Part shown: piece after piece, positions 17,235-25,969 of the stretch
How positions within the stretch are numbered: position 1 is the stretch's first letter
Layout: each line of letters begins with the position of its first letter
NCBI GenBank assembly: GCA_017507125.1
Contig: JAFWBQ010000092.1
Span: 20,631-84,630, forward strand
Direction of reading: 5' to 3'
Source of the DNA: Lentisphaeria bacterium
GTDB taxonomy: Bacteria > Verrucomicrobiota > Lentisphaeria > Victivallales > Victivallaceae
DNA: 64,000 bases
The notes under the pieces: model-generated
What the model was told of the DNA's origin: nothing
Databases searched by the model: none
The model's input: the letters and a program-made list of their open reading frames with translations, nothing else
Program-made: the position numbers and the translations under genes

Positions 17235-19451
17235 GTGAACAAACCTGAATTGCAGGCTCCTGCGGGAACGCCTTCGGCGGCCCTTGCCGCACTTGAATCC
17301 GGCGCTGATGCCGTTTATGCCGGACTTTCCCGATTCAATGCCCGTGAACGGGGCGAAAACTTTACGCCTGACGCCATGGGGAAGATCATTGAACACTTTC
17401 ACCGTCACGGGAAAAAAGTCTATGTGACATTCAATACTCTGCTCAAGGAAGAGGAACTTTCCGCTGCTTTTGAACAGCTTGCGCTGCTCAATTCTCTGCA
17501 GCCCGATGCGCTTCTTGTTCAGGATCTCGGTGTGATCCGCATGGTTAGAGAATATTTCCCGAAATTGAATCTTCACAGCTCCACCCAAATGGGATTTCAC
17601 AACTCCGCCGGATTGGCTGTCGCTGAAAAGCTGGGGGTTTCACGGGTCGTCCTTGAACGGCAGGTCACCATGGAGGAGTTGGCTCTCATCAGGAAAAAAA
17701 CAAAGCTGGAACTTGAAGTCTTTATTCACGGCGCTCTTTGCTGCTCCCTTTCCGGCGCCTGTTATTTTTCCTCTTATCTCGGTGGATACAGCGGCAATCG
17801 GGGCAAGTGCAAACAGCCTTGCCGCCGCCGTTATTTTTCAGGCAAGGGGAACGGATTCTTTTTTTCACCCCAGGATCTTTGTGCCATTGAATTGATTCCC
17901 GAACTCCGCCGGATCGGCGTTGCTTCTCTCAAGATCGAAGGACGCCTGCGGCAGACCGACTATGTGACGGCAGCCGTTTCCGCCTACCGGATGCTGCTGG
18001 ATACGCCTGATGAAGAGTTTTCCAAAGCCATCCCTGAAGCGCGGCGGATCCTTTCAGGCGTGGGCGGCAGACGCTGGTCTCATGGATTTTACAGCAGCGC
18101 CTCAAGCAAAAGTCTGATCCGTCCAGATGCTCTCGGCAGTGCCGGTAAACTTTGCGGCAGTGTTGAGGCCGTTGCGGAAAACGGATTCGGATTTACCGCC
18201 TCCACCCGGCTTTTTATCGGTGACCGGATCCGTATTCAACCTGAAAACGGCGATGAAGGTCCCGCGTTGACTATGACCAAATTTTTTGTTGAAAATATGC
18301 CTGCAACCAGAGTTTCTCCGGGGCAGCGGGTTTTTGTCTGCTGTGATAAGGCAGTTCCGCCCCGGGGGCAGGTATTCAAACTGGGGGGAAACCTTGCCGA
18401 TTATTCAAAGGCTCTTGCCGCCTTGCCCGAAAAGAGGACCGCTCTTGACCTTGATATCAAACTTTCTGCTCAGGAAATAAGTGTTGCCCCGGCAGCACTT
18501 CCGGCGGTGGTCTGGAAAAAGGAGCTTTCTCTCGCCCCTGCCAAAAGCCGATCTGTTGATGCTCAACAGATCGCAGAGGAATTCCAGGCTTCTGACTCGC
18601 CGCTCTGGTGTGCAGGAGTTATCCGCGCCGAGGTGGAAAAAGGACTTTTTCTTCCTGCTTCTGAACTTAAACAGATGCGGCGTGAAGCGTGGGATTTTTT
18701 CAAAAAAGAATTGATCCCCGCCATGGTCGCTGACAACGGCAGTATCGAAATGGAAAAGTTCCGCAGAGATTATGCCAAACTCGAAGGGATCCCCTTTGCT
18801 GAAAAAAGAGAGGAAACGGCGGCACTGCGGTCAAAAGGTGAAGAACCTGCCAACCGGAAAAGTTTCCGTTCCGCAAGCGTCTTTGAATTTGACTCCCTTT
18901 CCCGTGAGGTCATTCTTCCGGAATTTATGCCTGAAGGAAAACTCAGCGTTCTTGAGAAAGCGATCAAACGTGCCGTGGATGCCGGGATCCGCAGGTTCCG
19001 TGTCACCTCTCTTTACGGCGTGGAACTGTTGAAAGATTATCCTCAACTGACGGTGACTTTTTCCGTGCCGCTGCCCATTGCCAACTCTCAAGCTGTGCTT
19101 ATGGCCCGGGAACTTGGGGCATCAAGAGCATTGGCGCACATCGAACTCGACCGCGAATCATGCATGGCTTTGAGAGCCAAATCCGTTCTGGAATTGGAGC
19201 TTTACCGTCTGGGGCGTCCGGCGCTGCTGGTCACCCGGGCGGAGATCCCGGTGGAGGGGGATGTGCGGGATGCCAGAAACAACAGTTTTGTGGTGCGTTT
19301 TGATTCCAGGAGCAATCTGACCCGGATCTACCCGAAAAAGGTCCATTCCATTCCCCGTCTGCCCGGGTTCCACGATTTCTTTGATCTGACTATGGCACAC
19401 TGGCGCGCGGAAGATACTGACTCTTTCAACTTTGACCGGGAACTGCCTTGA
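17235..19451 (+). CDS. peptidase U32 family protein with C-terminal collagenase-associated domain
   Basis: The protein has 738 aa, close to the long YdcP/RlhA type. It begins with KPELQAPAGT and holds the U32 signature around FIHGALCCSLSGACYFS, followed by GKCKQPCRRRY. Cysteines in these stretches probably bind an Fe-S cluster. E. coli RlhA of this family is needed for hydroxylation of C2501 in 23S rRNA, and others act in ubiquinone hydroxylation or as putative proteases; I cannot tell which applies. GTG 17235 is preferred because GGAG lies 9 bases before it, while the ATG at 17226 directly abuts that site. Confidence 0.88.
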   Translation: MNKPELQAPAGTPSAALAALESGADAVYAGLSRFNARERGENFTPDAMGKIIEHFHRHGKKVYVTFNTLLKEEELSAAFEQLALLNSLQPDALLVQDLGVIRMVREYFPKLNLHSSTQMGFHNSAGLAVAEKLGVSRVVLERQVTMEELALIRKKTKLELEVFIHGALCCSLSGACYFSSYLGGYSGNRGKCKQPCRRRYFSGKGNGFFFSPQDLCAIELIPELRRIGVASLKIEGRLRQTDYVTAAVSAYRMLLDTPDEEFSKAIPEARRILSGVGGRRWSHGFYSSASSKSLIRPDALGSAGKLCGSVEAVAENGFGFTASTRLFIGDRIRIQPENGDEGPALTMTKFFVENMPATRVSPGQRVFVCCDKAVPPRGQVFKLGGNLADYSKALAALPEKRTALDLDIKLSAQEISVAPAALPAVVWKKELSLAPAKSRSVDAQQIAEEFQASDSPLWCAGVIRAEVEKGLFLPASELKQMRREAWDFFKKELIPAMVADNGSIEMEKFRRDYAKLEGIPFAEKREETAALRSKGEEPANRKSFRSASVFEFDSLSREVILPEFMPEGKLSVLEKAIKRAVDAGIRRFRVTSLYGVELLKDYPQLTVTFSVPLPIANSQAVLMARELGASRALAHIELDRESCMALRAKSVLELELYRLGRPALLVTRAEIPVEGDVRDARNNSFVVRFDSRSNLTRIYPKKVHSIPRLPGFHDFFDLTMAHWRAEDTDSFNFDRELP

Positions 19452-19533
19452 AACGTGGAAATTTAAACTGCTGGATCGACTGGGGAAAAACTTCTCTTGA
19501 GTATCCCCGATCTGAAAATATGAAAGGAGCCGA

Positions 19534-20364
19534 ATGACTATGAAAGTATTGACCATCGGAAACAGTTTTACCTGGAGCTTGAAAGCATGTCTCCCCGCTA
19601 TTGCCGAAGCTCAGGGCGAAGAGCTGAAACTTGAATTTGCCAATTTCGGAGGCTGTGAGTTCCGGCGTCATTGGGCGTATATCACTGCTGAAGAAAATGA
19701 ACCCCAGTGCCGGATGTATATGGAGTATACCATGAAACTCCGTGAGCTTCTGGCAAGCGACAACTGGGATGTGGTAACGATCCAGTCCGCCAGCCACGAA
19801 AGCTGGGACTATGCCAACTACGTCCCCTTTGCCGGACTTATTATTGACTATGTTAAAAAACATGCCCCCGGTGCCAGGATCGTCATTCAGCAGACTTGGG
19901 CATACCGTGAAGATGCTCCCCGGCTGATCGACTGGGACTTTGACCGCGACGAGATGTACCGCCGTCTGGATGGAGCCTATCGCCGTTTGGGCAGAGAGTA
20001 CAATCTGCCCATCATTCCCTCCGGCAAGGCTGTTGAACTTGCCCTCGCTGAACAGCCCGGAGGCAAGTTTGTCAATTACTCTCCCGATCTGCTGCTGCAG
20101 CTGCGCTGGCCCGATCTGCCGCCTCAGGCACACTCTCTCATCGGCAGATGTTACTGGGCGAAGGATCCTGTTTCCGGAGAACTGGTTCTCAAACGCGACA
20201 CGATCCATTTGAATATCCGCGGTCAGTATCTGCAGGCCTGTGTCTGGTACGGATTCCTTTTCAACAAGGATCCCCGCAAGATCAGCTGGGTTCATGAAGA
20301 AGTTGCCAATTCCGATGCCGCATTCCTGCGTGCTATGGCTGCGCGGGCACTGAAGGAGTTCTGA
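19534..20364 (+). CDS. DUF4886 domain protein (SGNH-like)
   Basis: The protein has 276 aa, with no signal peptide. It opens with KVLTIGNSFTWSLKACLP, the block I typical of DUF4886, where GNS replaces GDS. Later there is NFGGCEFRRHW and, near the C-terminus, DTIHLNIRGQYLQAC, which holds the expected Asp/His pair. The fold is therefore probably SGNH hydrolase. The AAAGGAG site is 5 bases before ATG 19534. It is 2 bp ahead of the GH20 gene, suggesting a joint role in trimming acylated amino-sugar glycans. Confidence 0.85.
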   Translation: MTMKVLTIGNSFTWSLKACLPAIAEAQGEELKLEFANFGGCEFRRHWAYITAEENEPQCRMYMEYTMKLRELLASDNWDVVTIQSASHESWDYANYVPFAGLIIDYVKKHAPGARIVIQQTWAYREDAPRLIDWDFDRDEMYRRLDGAYRRLGREYNLPIIPSGKAVELALAEQPGGKFVNYSPDLLLQLRWPDLPPQAHSLIGRCYWAKDPVSGELVLKRDTIHLNIRGQYLQACVWYGFLFNKDPRKISWVHEEVANSDAAFLRAMAARALKEF

Positions 20365-20366
20365 AG

Positions 20367-21770
20367 ATGGAAAATCTTGACGTTCTGATACCGCGTCCCC
20401 AGAGCATTATTGCTGATCCCGGCGTGGTCAAGGTTGAATCCCTGGGCAGTGTGTCTGCACCTGCCGGATGGGAACGTATCGGCGGACAGCTTATCCGCAA
20501 CGCAGGGATCATGGGACTTGATCTGACTCAGGAAGGCGTTCCTGTTAAACTGATTCTCTCTGAGGATATCAAAGTTGAGTCCTTTGAAATCACCATTTCC
20601 CCTGATGAAGTGATCATTTCAGGCGGCGACCCCGCGGGACTTTTTTATGGGGCAGGTGCCTTTGAACAGCTGCTTTGCATCTCTGTCATCCGTGGAACCA
20701 AAGGGGCGGAGATCCCTTGCGGAAAAGTGGCTGACTCCCCCCGGTTCGGATATCGGGGATTCATGCTTGACAGTGCCCGTCATATTCAGAGTGTTGAAAC
20801 CATCAAGAGCGTGCTTTCTCTTATGGCAAAGCTGCGTCTCAATGTCTTCCACTGGCATCTCTGCGACAGCCAGGGATATCGCGCCGAATCAAAACTTTTC
20901 CCCGAACTCAATACCCTTGCCGATATGACACCGGGATTCTTTACTGCAGAAGAGATCAAAGAGATCTGTGATTTTGCGGCAGAGTGTTTTATTACGGTCA
21001 TTCCTGAAATCGAAATGCCCGGGCACTCCAAAGGATTGCTCGCTCTGCATCCGGAATTGGCTTGTGATCCGGAGGAGCCCGGTAAAGAGTTCTGTCTTGC
21101 AAAGCCTGAGGTACGGGAATTTCTGGAAAAACTCATTGCCGAGTTTGCCGCCCTCTTCCCGGCAAGCAAAGTCATCCACCTTGGCGGTGACGAGGCGGAA
21201 ACAGAACACTGGGAAAAATGTCCCGCCTGTCAGAAGCTGATGAAGGATAAAGGTTTGAGCAATCTCCGGCAGCTTGAAAACGACTTCATGAACGATATGG
21301 CTTCTTATGTCCGTTCACTTGGGTTGACTCCTGTAACATGGTTCACCGGAAGCATCATGGAGCACTCCACCATCATTCAGGCGTGGCGCAGCATCCATGA
21401 ATTGAAAGAGACCCTTGCCCACGGTAACCGTATGATTTTCTCGGTTCACGACCAGCTTTATTTGGATTATCCCTGTACGGCTGCTGAGCCTTTTGAAAAC
21501 TGGATGCCTCTTCTCTGCGAATCTGGCGTCTACAATACCGAACCCTTTGCCGCATGGGAAAAAGAGATCGGTGATTTGCTTTTGGGGCCGGAAACCTGTC
21601 TCTGGACCGAGACGGTTCCCGATCACCGGATCTTTGCAAAACTTCTTCCCCGGCTCATTGCTTTTTCGGAAACCGCCTGGTGCCGTCCGGCTCAGAAAGA
21701 TTGGTTCAGTTACATCCGGCGCAAAGATGTTCTTTCAGCCGGTGCATGGTTTGATATGAAAGCGCTCTGA
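20367..21770 (+). CDS. glycoside hydrolase family 20 (beta-N-acetylhexosaminidase-like)
   Basis: The protein has 467 aa and no signal peptide, so it is probably cytoplasmic. An N-terminal GH20b-like domain covers residues 15-110. The barrel starts near RFGYRGFMLDSARH and includes NVFHWHLCDSQGYR and the catalytic Asp-Glu pair in HLGGDEAE (about residues 276-277). In GH20 the acetamido group of the substrate assists catalysis with this Asp, so a terminal GlcNAc or GalNAc is the likely target. The length is on the short side for the family but the domain is complete. It lies 2 bp after DUF4886 and 2 bp before xseB. Confidence 0.92.
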   Translation: MENLDVLIPRPQSIIADPGVVKVESLGSVSAPAGWERIGGQLIRNAGIMGLDLTQEGVPVKLILSEDIKVESFEITISPDEVIISGGDPAGLFYGAGAFEQLLCISVIRGTKGAEIPCGKVADSPRFGYRGFMLDSARHIQSVETIKSVLSLMAKLRLNVFHWHLCDSQGYRAESKLFPELNTLADMTPGFFTAEEIKEICDFAAECFITVIPEIEMPGHSKGLLALHPELACDPEEPGKEFCLAKPEVREFLEKLIAEFAALFPASKVIHLGGDEAETEHWEKCPACQKLMKDKGLSNLRQLENDFMNDMASYVRSLGLTPVTWFTGSIMEHSTIIQAWRSIHELKETLAHGNRMIFSVHDQLYLDYPCTAAEPFENWMPLLCESGVYNTEPFAAWEKEIGDLLLGPETCLWTETVPDHRIFAKLLPRLIAFSETAWCRPAQKDWFSYIRRKDVLSAGAWFDMKAL

Positions 21771-21772
21771 AA

Positions 21773-22060
21773 ATGGAAATACCTGAAGAAATCCGTACTC
21801 TTACCTTTGAAGAAGCAAGGGCGCAGCTTGAAGAGCTGGTCGGACGCATGGAGTCCGGCAACATGCCCCTTGAGCAGCTGATCAACGCCTATGAACGCGG
21901 TTCCCATCTTGCCGCCCACTGCCGGAATCTGCTGGCAGGGCTTCAGCGCCGGGTGGAAATCATCATCAACGGCAACGATCCTCAGGCCCGTGAGGCGCGC
22001 TGCACAGAGTTTGCCCCCGATGTGAATCAGGGGGACAGACGCACTGTGGATCCTTTTTAA
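21773..22060 (+). CDS. xseB: exodeoxyribonuclease VII small subunit
   Basis: The protein has 95 aa. The XseB helical hairpin is clear: LTFEEARAQLEELVGRMESG, then PLEQLINAYERG and CRNLL. It partners XseA, the large subunit, to degrade single-stranded DNA. No xseA is present in this window. It sits 2 bp after the GH20 gene, which is an odd partner; the arrangement may be simple packing of unrelated genes. The C-terminal tail (about 25 residues) is acidic and not conserved in the family. Confidence 0.9.
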   Translation: MEIPEEIRTLTFEEARAQLEELVGRMESGNMPLEQLINAYERGSHLAAHCRNLLAGLQRRVEIIINGNDPQAREARCTEFAPDVNQGDRRTVDPF

Positions 22061-22078
22061 GGTCCCCCGCAATCACTG

Positions 22079-22131
22079 TGTTTCCAATCGGCCTTTGCTT
22101 TCAATAAAGACTGTCAAACCGATTGGAAACA
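22079..22131. repeat. perfect 13-bp inverted repeat between convergent genes
   Basis: TGTTTCCAATCGG (22079-22091) and its exact complement CCGATTGGAAACA (22119-22131) flank 27 bases. It may be a long-loop hairpin ending xseB transcripts, or a paired protein-binding site. A T-run (about 22144-22149) lies 12 bases beyond on the plus strand, too far for a classic terminator. Confidence 0.6.
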
Positions 22132-22161
22132 TGGATTGTAATAACTTTTTTCTGCTTATTT

Positions 22162-23271
22162 TCAGCTGTTGCGAAAAAGTTTGTTCAGGTCCGGAAAAAT
22201 TTTTCGTTTTTCAGTGTGAGACCGGAGCGCCTCGCAGGCGATGAGGTTGGCCGCCGCTCCGGCGTAAAGATCAATGGGGGATCTTCTGATCTCTCCTGCT
22301 GCGAGCTGCCGGAAAACTTCCATTTCCTGTGCGTGTCCCTTGTCAACGTGCACCTGGCGGTCGTAGTAGTAACCGACGGATTGTTCTTCCGGAGTGATGG
22401 AAGAACGGAACGCTCTGAGTTTTTCCTCCATTTCAACATGGCTTGTAGTATACTCACGCCCTGCAATGGTATAGGGATAACGGCGTCTTTCAAAGAGCTT
22501 GCAGGCGGTGATTTCAAGTTCTGTGAAATTATATCCGGCGATGGTGGTGTAATTCCCGTTGATCTCAAGGTATTCCTTGGGAAATCCCACTGAACCGTTA
22601 TCCCCGGCGATGATGACTGCTGTTACATTTCCGGGGTACTCCAGAGTGATGATGTTGTCGACATTGCCTCCTCCTGCGGTGTGAACGCTTACAGGAAAAT
22701 TTCCCGTAAGAAAATGGAGCAGCTGGAAGATGTGCGTAACTTCGTGAATGATGGTGGACTCTTTTTTATTGATGACTGCATCATAGTGAGCTGGGGGCCA
22801 GATGAGGGCTTCGCCGACAATGCGGTATATGATCGTTGTGGCGGTGCCGCCGCAGTGCTTTTTGAAAAGTTCATACGCGTCTTTCATCAGAGGGGAAAAC
22901 TGTCGGTTGAACCCCACAAAGAGAAAATCTCTGAACTCCTTCATCATATCAACAGTCTTCAGAGTCTCTTCTTCTCCCCAGCAGAGAGGTTTTTCCACAA
23001 AGAGCGGTTTGCGGTATTTGAGAGCCAGAGCCATAATATCCCTGCGGGCGTCAGGTTTTGTGGCGCAGACGACTCCCCGGATTTCCGGATCGGCAAAAAG
23101 CTCCTCCATATCGGTGGTAATACGCCGGACATTGAATTGTTCCAAACCGTCAGTATTGAGATCACAAAGGGTTTTCAGATCAACAGCCGGATTTTTCAGC
23201 AGATTGGGAATATGATTTCCCCGGCAGAAGCCGCCGCATCCCACAACACCCAGTTTTGTTTTTTCAGACAT
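22162..23271 (-). CDS. Gfo/Idh/MocA family oxidoreductase
   Basis: The protein has 369 aa. The Rossmann start KLGVVGCGGFCRGNHIPNLL and the VEKPL motif near residue 90 (catalytic-region Lys) mark an NAD(P)-dependent sugar or inositol dehydrogenase of this family. The C-terminal alpha/beta domain has HEVTHIFQLLHFLTG, containing the usual His. AAGGAAGA lies before the ATG. It is divergent from the AraC gene. A TATATT at 23304-23309 would be its -10, but no good -35 is present, which fits activator-dependent expression by that AraC protein (inference). Confidence 0.9.
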   Translation of the reverse strand: MSEKTKLGVVGCGGFCRGNHIPNLLKNPAVDLKTLCDLNTDGLEQFNVRRITTDMEELFADPEIRGVVCATKPDARRDIMALALKYRKPLFVEKPLCWGEEETLKTVDMMKEFRDFLFVGFNRQFSPLMKDAYELFKKHCGGTATTIIYRIVGEALIWPPAHYDAVINKKESTIIHEVTHIFQLLHFLTGNFPVSVHTAGGGNVDNIITLEYPGNVTAVIIAGDNGSVGFPKEYLEINGNYTTIAGYNFTELEITACKLFERRRYPYTIAGREYTTSHVEMEEKLRAFRSSITPEEQSVGYYYDRQVHVDKGHAQEMEVFRQLAAGEIRRSPIDLYAGAAANLIACEALRSHTEKRKIFPDLNKLFRNS

Positions 23272-23303
23272 AATAAATCTTCCTTTATTTTCAATGCGGT
23301 TAT

Positions 23304-23332
23304 AATATAATGGCAGAAATTTGAAAAAAACA
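23304..23332 (-). promoter_or_regulatory. possible activator-dependent promoter of Gfo/Idh gene
   Basis: TATATT at 23304-23309 on the minus strand has only TGTTTT (23327-23332) at -35 distance. A weak -35 beside an AraC gene suggests positive control. Confidence 0.3.
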
Positions 23333-23343
23333 GGTGAAAAAAT

Positions 23344-23372
23344 TTGACAATTATGTAAAAAACAAATATATT
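23344..23372 (+). promoter_or_regulatory. strong sigma70-type promoter of araC-like gene
   Basis: TTGACA (23344-23349), 17 bp, TATATT (23367-23372). A perfect -35, with a leader of only about 17 bases before the GTG start. Confidence 0.75.
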
Positions 23373-23395
23373 ATGGAAAATCAAAGGAGTTTGTT

Positions 23396-24235
23396 GTGAA
23401 AAATAATAGTACAGACTCTCCTGTTTCCATTTATTTGTGCGGTTATGATTTTGAGGTCGGTTCGGAATTCATCAGCCGGGAGCATCGGCACTCGTTTTAC
23501 CAGCTGAATCTGGTCTCCGCCGGGCACGCTGAAATGGAAACGAAAAAGGGCAGATATGCTGTTGCTTCAGGGGATGCCATCCTTGTGCCTCCCGGGGAGC
23601 TGCACTGCCTCTGGCCGGGGAAAGATTTTTGCGACTGCTCATTCAAGTTCTTTGTCAATCAGGAAATGGAACAGATCCCCGGCAGCGTGATCTTTACGGA
23701 GCCTGAACTCCGGGAGCAGCAGCTGGTTTGGATCAAGGCCCTGGAGGAAATATTCCGTTCTATTGCGCCTCCGGAGCTTTTCAATACCACAAAGGAGTTT
23801 CCGCTGGGGGCGGAACTGCCCGGAGTGGAACTTCTGGAAGAGCTCCTTTGGGGCTTCTGCCGCCGCATCATCAACAGTGCCGTATCTGGAGAATCCAGGA
23901 TCATCCGCAACATAAAATTCCTTGTCCGGAGCAGAAAGGGTGCTCCGTTAACAGTCAGCGAATGTGCGGAAAAGTTTAATTGTTCTGCCGAGCATCTGCT
24001 GACTCAGGTTCGCAAAGAAACCGGCATGACCACAAAAGAGGTGATCGACCGGGAGCGTATCAGGATCGCCATGGAATTTCTGACTTATTCAGATATTTCC
24101 ATATCACAATTGGCACTCCGGATGCGTTTCAACGATCTGATATATTTTGATAAATTTTTCCGTAAATACACTGGGGAAAGTCCCCGGGATTACCGGAAAA
24201 AACATAAAATCATCCCCGATGGACAACTGAAATAA
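23396..24235 (+). CDS. AraC family transcriptional regulator
   Basis: The protein has 279 aa. An N-terminal cupin-like sensor domain (HRHSFYQLNLVSAGHAEM, then a VPPGELHCLWPG turn) precedes two C-terminal helix-turn-helix motifs: SECAEKFNCSAEHLLTQVRK and ISISQLALRMRFNDLIYFDK, ending in GESPRDYRKKH. The layout is that of sugar-responsive AraC activators. The start is GTG 23396, 6 bases after AAGGAG. It is divergent from Gfo/Idh and 14 bp ahead of an FAD oxidoreductase, so it likely controls the surrounding sugar genes. Confidence 0.93.
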   Translation: MKNNSTDSPVSIYLCGYDFEVGSEFISREHRHSFYQLNLVSAGHAEMETKKGRYAVASGDAILVPPGELHCLWPGKDFCDCSFKFFVNQEMEQIPGSVIFTEPELREQQLVWIKALEEIFRSIAPPELFNTTKEFPLGAELPGVELLEELLWGFCRRIINSAVSGESRIIRNIKFLVRSRKGAPLTVSECAEKFNCSAEHLLTQVRKETGMTTKEVIDRERIRIAMEFLTYSDISISQLALRMRFNDLIYFDKFFRKYTGESPRDYRKKHKIIPDGQLK

Positions 24236-24249
24236 GGAGAATGCTCAAC

Positions 24250-25965
24250 ATGCTTGAGACCCAAAAACACAAAGTAGAATTTTGCGTCGTCGGCGGCGGT
24301 CTGGCAGGAATGTGCGCTGCCATAGCCGCCGCCCGGCGCGGCGTGAAAACACTCTTGATGCATGAACGCCCTGTTCTGGGCGGCAACGCTTCAAGCGAAG
24401 TCAGAATGTGGGTTTGCGGCACTCCCGGAGTTATTGAAACCGGGATCATTGAAGAGCTGCGGCTTGAAAATCTCTACCGCAACACTACACCCTGTTATTC
24501 CGTCTGGGACAGTATCCTTTATGAAAAGGTCCGCTTTCAGGAAAATCTGACTCTTCTTCTCAACTGCTCCTGCCAGGATGCGGTTTGTGAGGAGGGGAAA
24601 ATCAAAAATATCAAAGGTTATCAGCAGACGACTCAGACATTCCATGAAGTTGAGGCCGACTTTTTTGCCGATTGTTCCGGTGACAGTATTCTGGCGCCCC
24701 TTACAGGAGCAGAATACCGCTGGGGCAGGGAGGCAAAGAGCGAATTCAACGAGACGCTCGCTCAGGATTCCGCCGACCGCAAAACTATGGGCTTGAGCTG
24801 CATCTTGCAGGCGCGGGAAACGGATTCCCCCAGGAAATTCATCCCTCCGGAGTGGGCATACACTTATCCCGATGATGATTCTCTGCCGCCCCGGGATTAC
24901 AAGATGGACCGCTTCCAGAATTACTGGTATCTTGAACTGGGCGGCGACCGGGATACGATCCGGGATACTGAAGAGATCCGGGATGAACTGCTGAAAATCG
25001 CTTTCGGCCTCTGGGATCATCTGAAAAATCACGGGGATCACGGTCTTGAAAACTGGTGCCTTGACTGGGTGGGATTTCTCCCCGGAAAGAGAGAATCCCG
25101 CCGTTATATGGGGGATTATATTCTGACCGAAGAGGATATTCTGACCGGTAAAATCTTTGATGATGCTGTTGCCTATGGCGGCTGGCCCGTGGACGATCAC
25201 CATCCCGGCGGCTTCAACTACTTCGGAGAACCCAATCTCTGTATCAGACTCCGGAAGCCTTATACGGTGCCTTTGCGTTCTCTCTACTCTGCAAATATTT
25301 CCAACCTTTTCTGTGCCGGACGCAACATCAGCACCACTCATGTGGCATTGAGTTCATCAAGAGTCATGGCGACCTGCGCCCTGCTGGGACAGGCCGTAGG
25401 GACTGCCGTTCACTTTGCTGTTGCCAACGGATGCACTTCCAACCGGGAAACCGCTCAAAAATATACCCGCGCCATTCAGCAGACGCTTCTTGAGGATGAC
25501 TGTTATCTGCCCGGATTCCGCCGTGAGATATCTCCCTGCTGCGCCAATGCGGAGCTGCGGTCTTCTGTAAATGACCCGGCTCCCCTGCGGAGCGGCATTG
25601 ACCGTGAGATCGACGGAGAGGCAAACGCCTGGATCTGTGCTGAGGGGAGTTCTGCAGAATATATTCTGCCTGCCGGGGAAAAAGTCCGTTCTCTTCGTCT
25701 TGTCTTTGACTCAGATTTGAAACGGGATCACTTGAACATGGTTTCCAACTATACTCTTGTACCTGCGGTTTATACCCCTCCCGAAACATTGGTGCAGGGA
25801 TTTTCCCTGGAAATTGATGGGGAAGAGATATTCCGCTGTGAAAACAATCATCAGCGTTTTGTGGTGATCCCTGTTGAAAAAGAGTGCCGCTCGATCAAAC
25901 TTGTCATAAACAAATTAACACCCGGCAGGGATACTGCGCGGGTGTTCCGTTTTGACTTCTGCTGA
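24250..25965 (+). CDS. FAD-dependent oxidoreductase (FAD_oxidored family)
   Basis: The protein has 571 aa. The dinucleotide motif VVGGGLAGMCAAIAAARRG at residues 14-32 binds FAD, followed by LGGNASSEVRMW, a signature of the FAD_oxidored family. Near residue 360 there is LFCAGRNISTTHVALSSSR, the second FAD contact. The last 130 residues form a beta-rich domain of unknown role. No signal peptide. Substrate unknown; in this phylum such genes often sit with sugar catabolism genes, as here. ATG 24250 is chosen since AAGGAG is 10 bases away; ATG 24241 is only one base from it. Confidence 0.87.
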   Translation: MLETQKHKVEFCVVGGGLAGMCAAIAAARRGVKTLLMHERPVLGGNASSEVRMWVCGTPGVIETGIIEELRLENLYRNTTPCYSVWDSILYEKVRFQENLTLLLNCSCQDAVCEEGKIKNIKGYQQTTQTFHEVEADFFADCSGDSILAPLTGAEYRWGREAKSEFNETLAQDSADRKTMGLSCILQARETDSPRKFIPPEWAYTYPDDDSLPPRDYKMDRFQNYWYLELGGDRDTIRDTEEIRDELLKIAFGLWDHLKNHGDHGLENWCLDWVGFLPGKRESRRYMGDYILTEEDILTGKIFDDAVAYGGWPVDDHHPGGFNYFGEPNLCIRLRKPYTVPLRSLYSANISNLFCAGRNISTTHVALSSSRVMATCALLGQAVGTAVHFAVANGCTSNRETAQKYTRAIQQTLLEDDCYLPGFRREISPCCANAELRSSVNDPAPLRSGIDREIDGEANAWICAEGSSAEYILPAGEKVRSLRLVFDSDLKRDHLNMVSNYTLVPAVYTPPETLVQGFSLEIDGEEIFRCENNHQRFVVIPVEKECRSIKLVINKLTPGRDTARVFRFDFC

Positions 25966-25969
25966 ATCT

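Noticed and set aside
19426..20295. Minus-strand frame of 289 codons opposite DUF4886
   Set aside because: It mirrors a clear gene with SGNH motifs and its own ribosome site; the shadow has no motif.
24391..25341. Minus-strand frame of 316 codons opposite the FAD oxidoreductase
   Set aside because: The plus strand has the FAD motifs; the minus frame has none.
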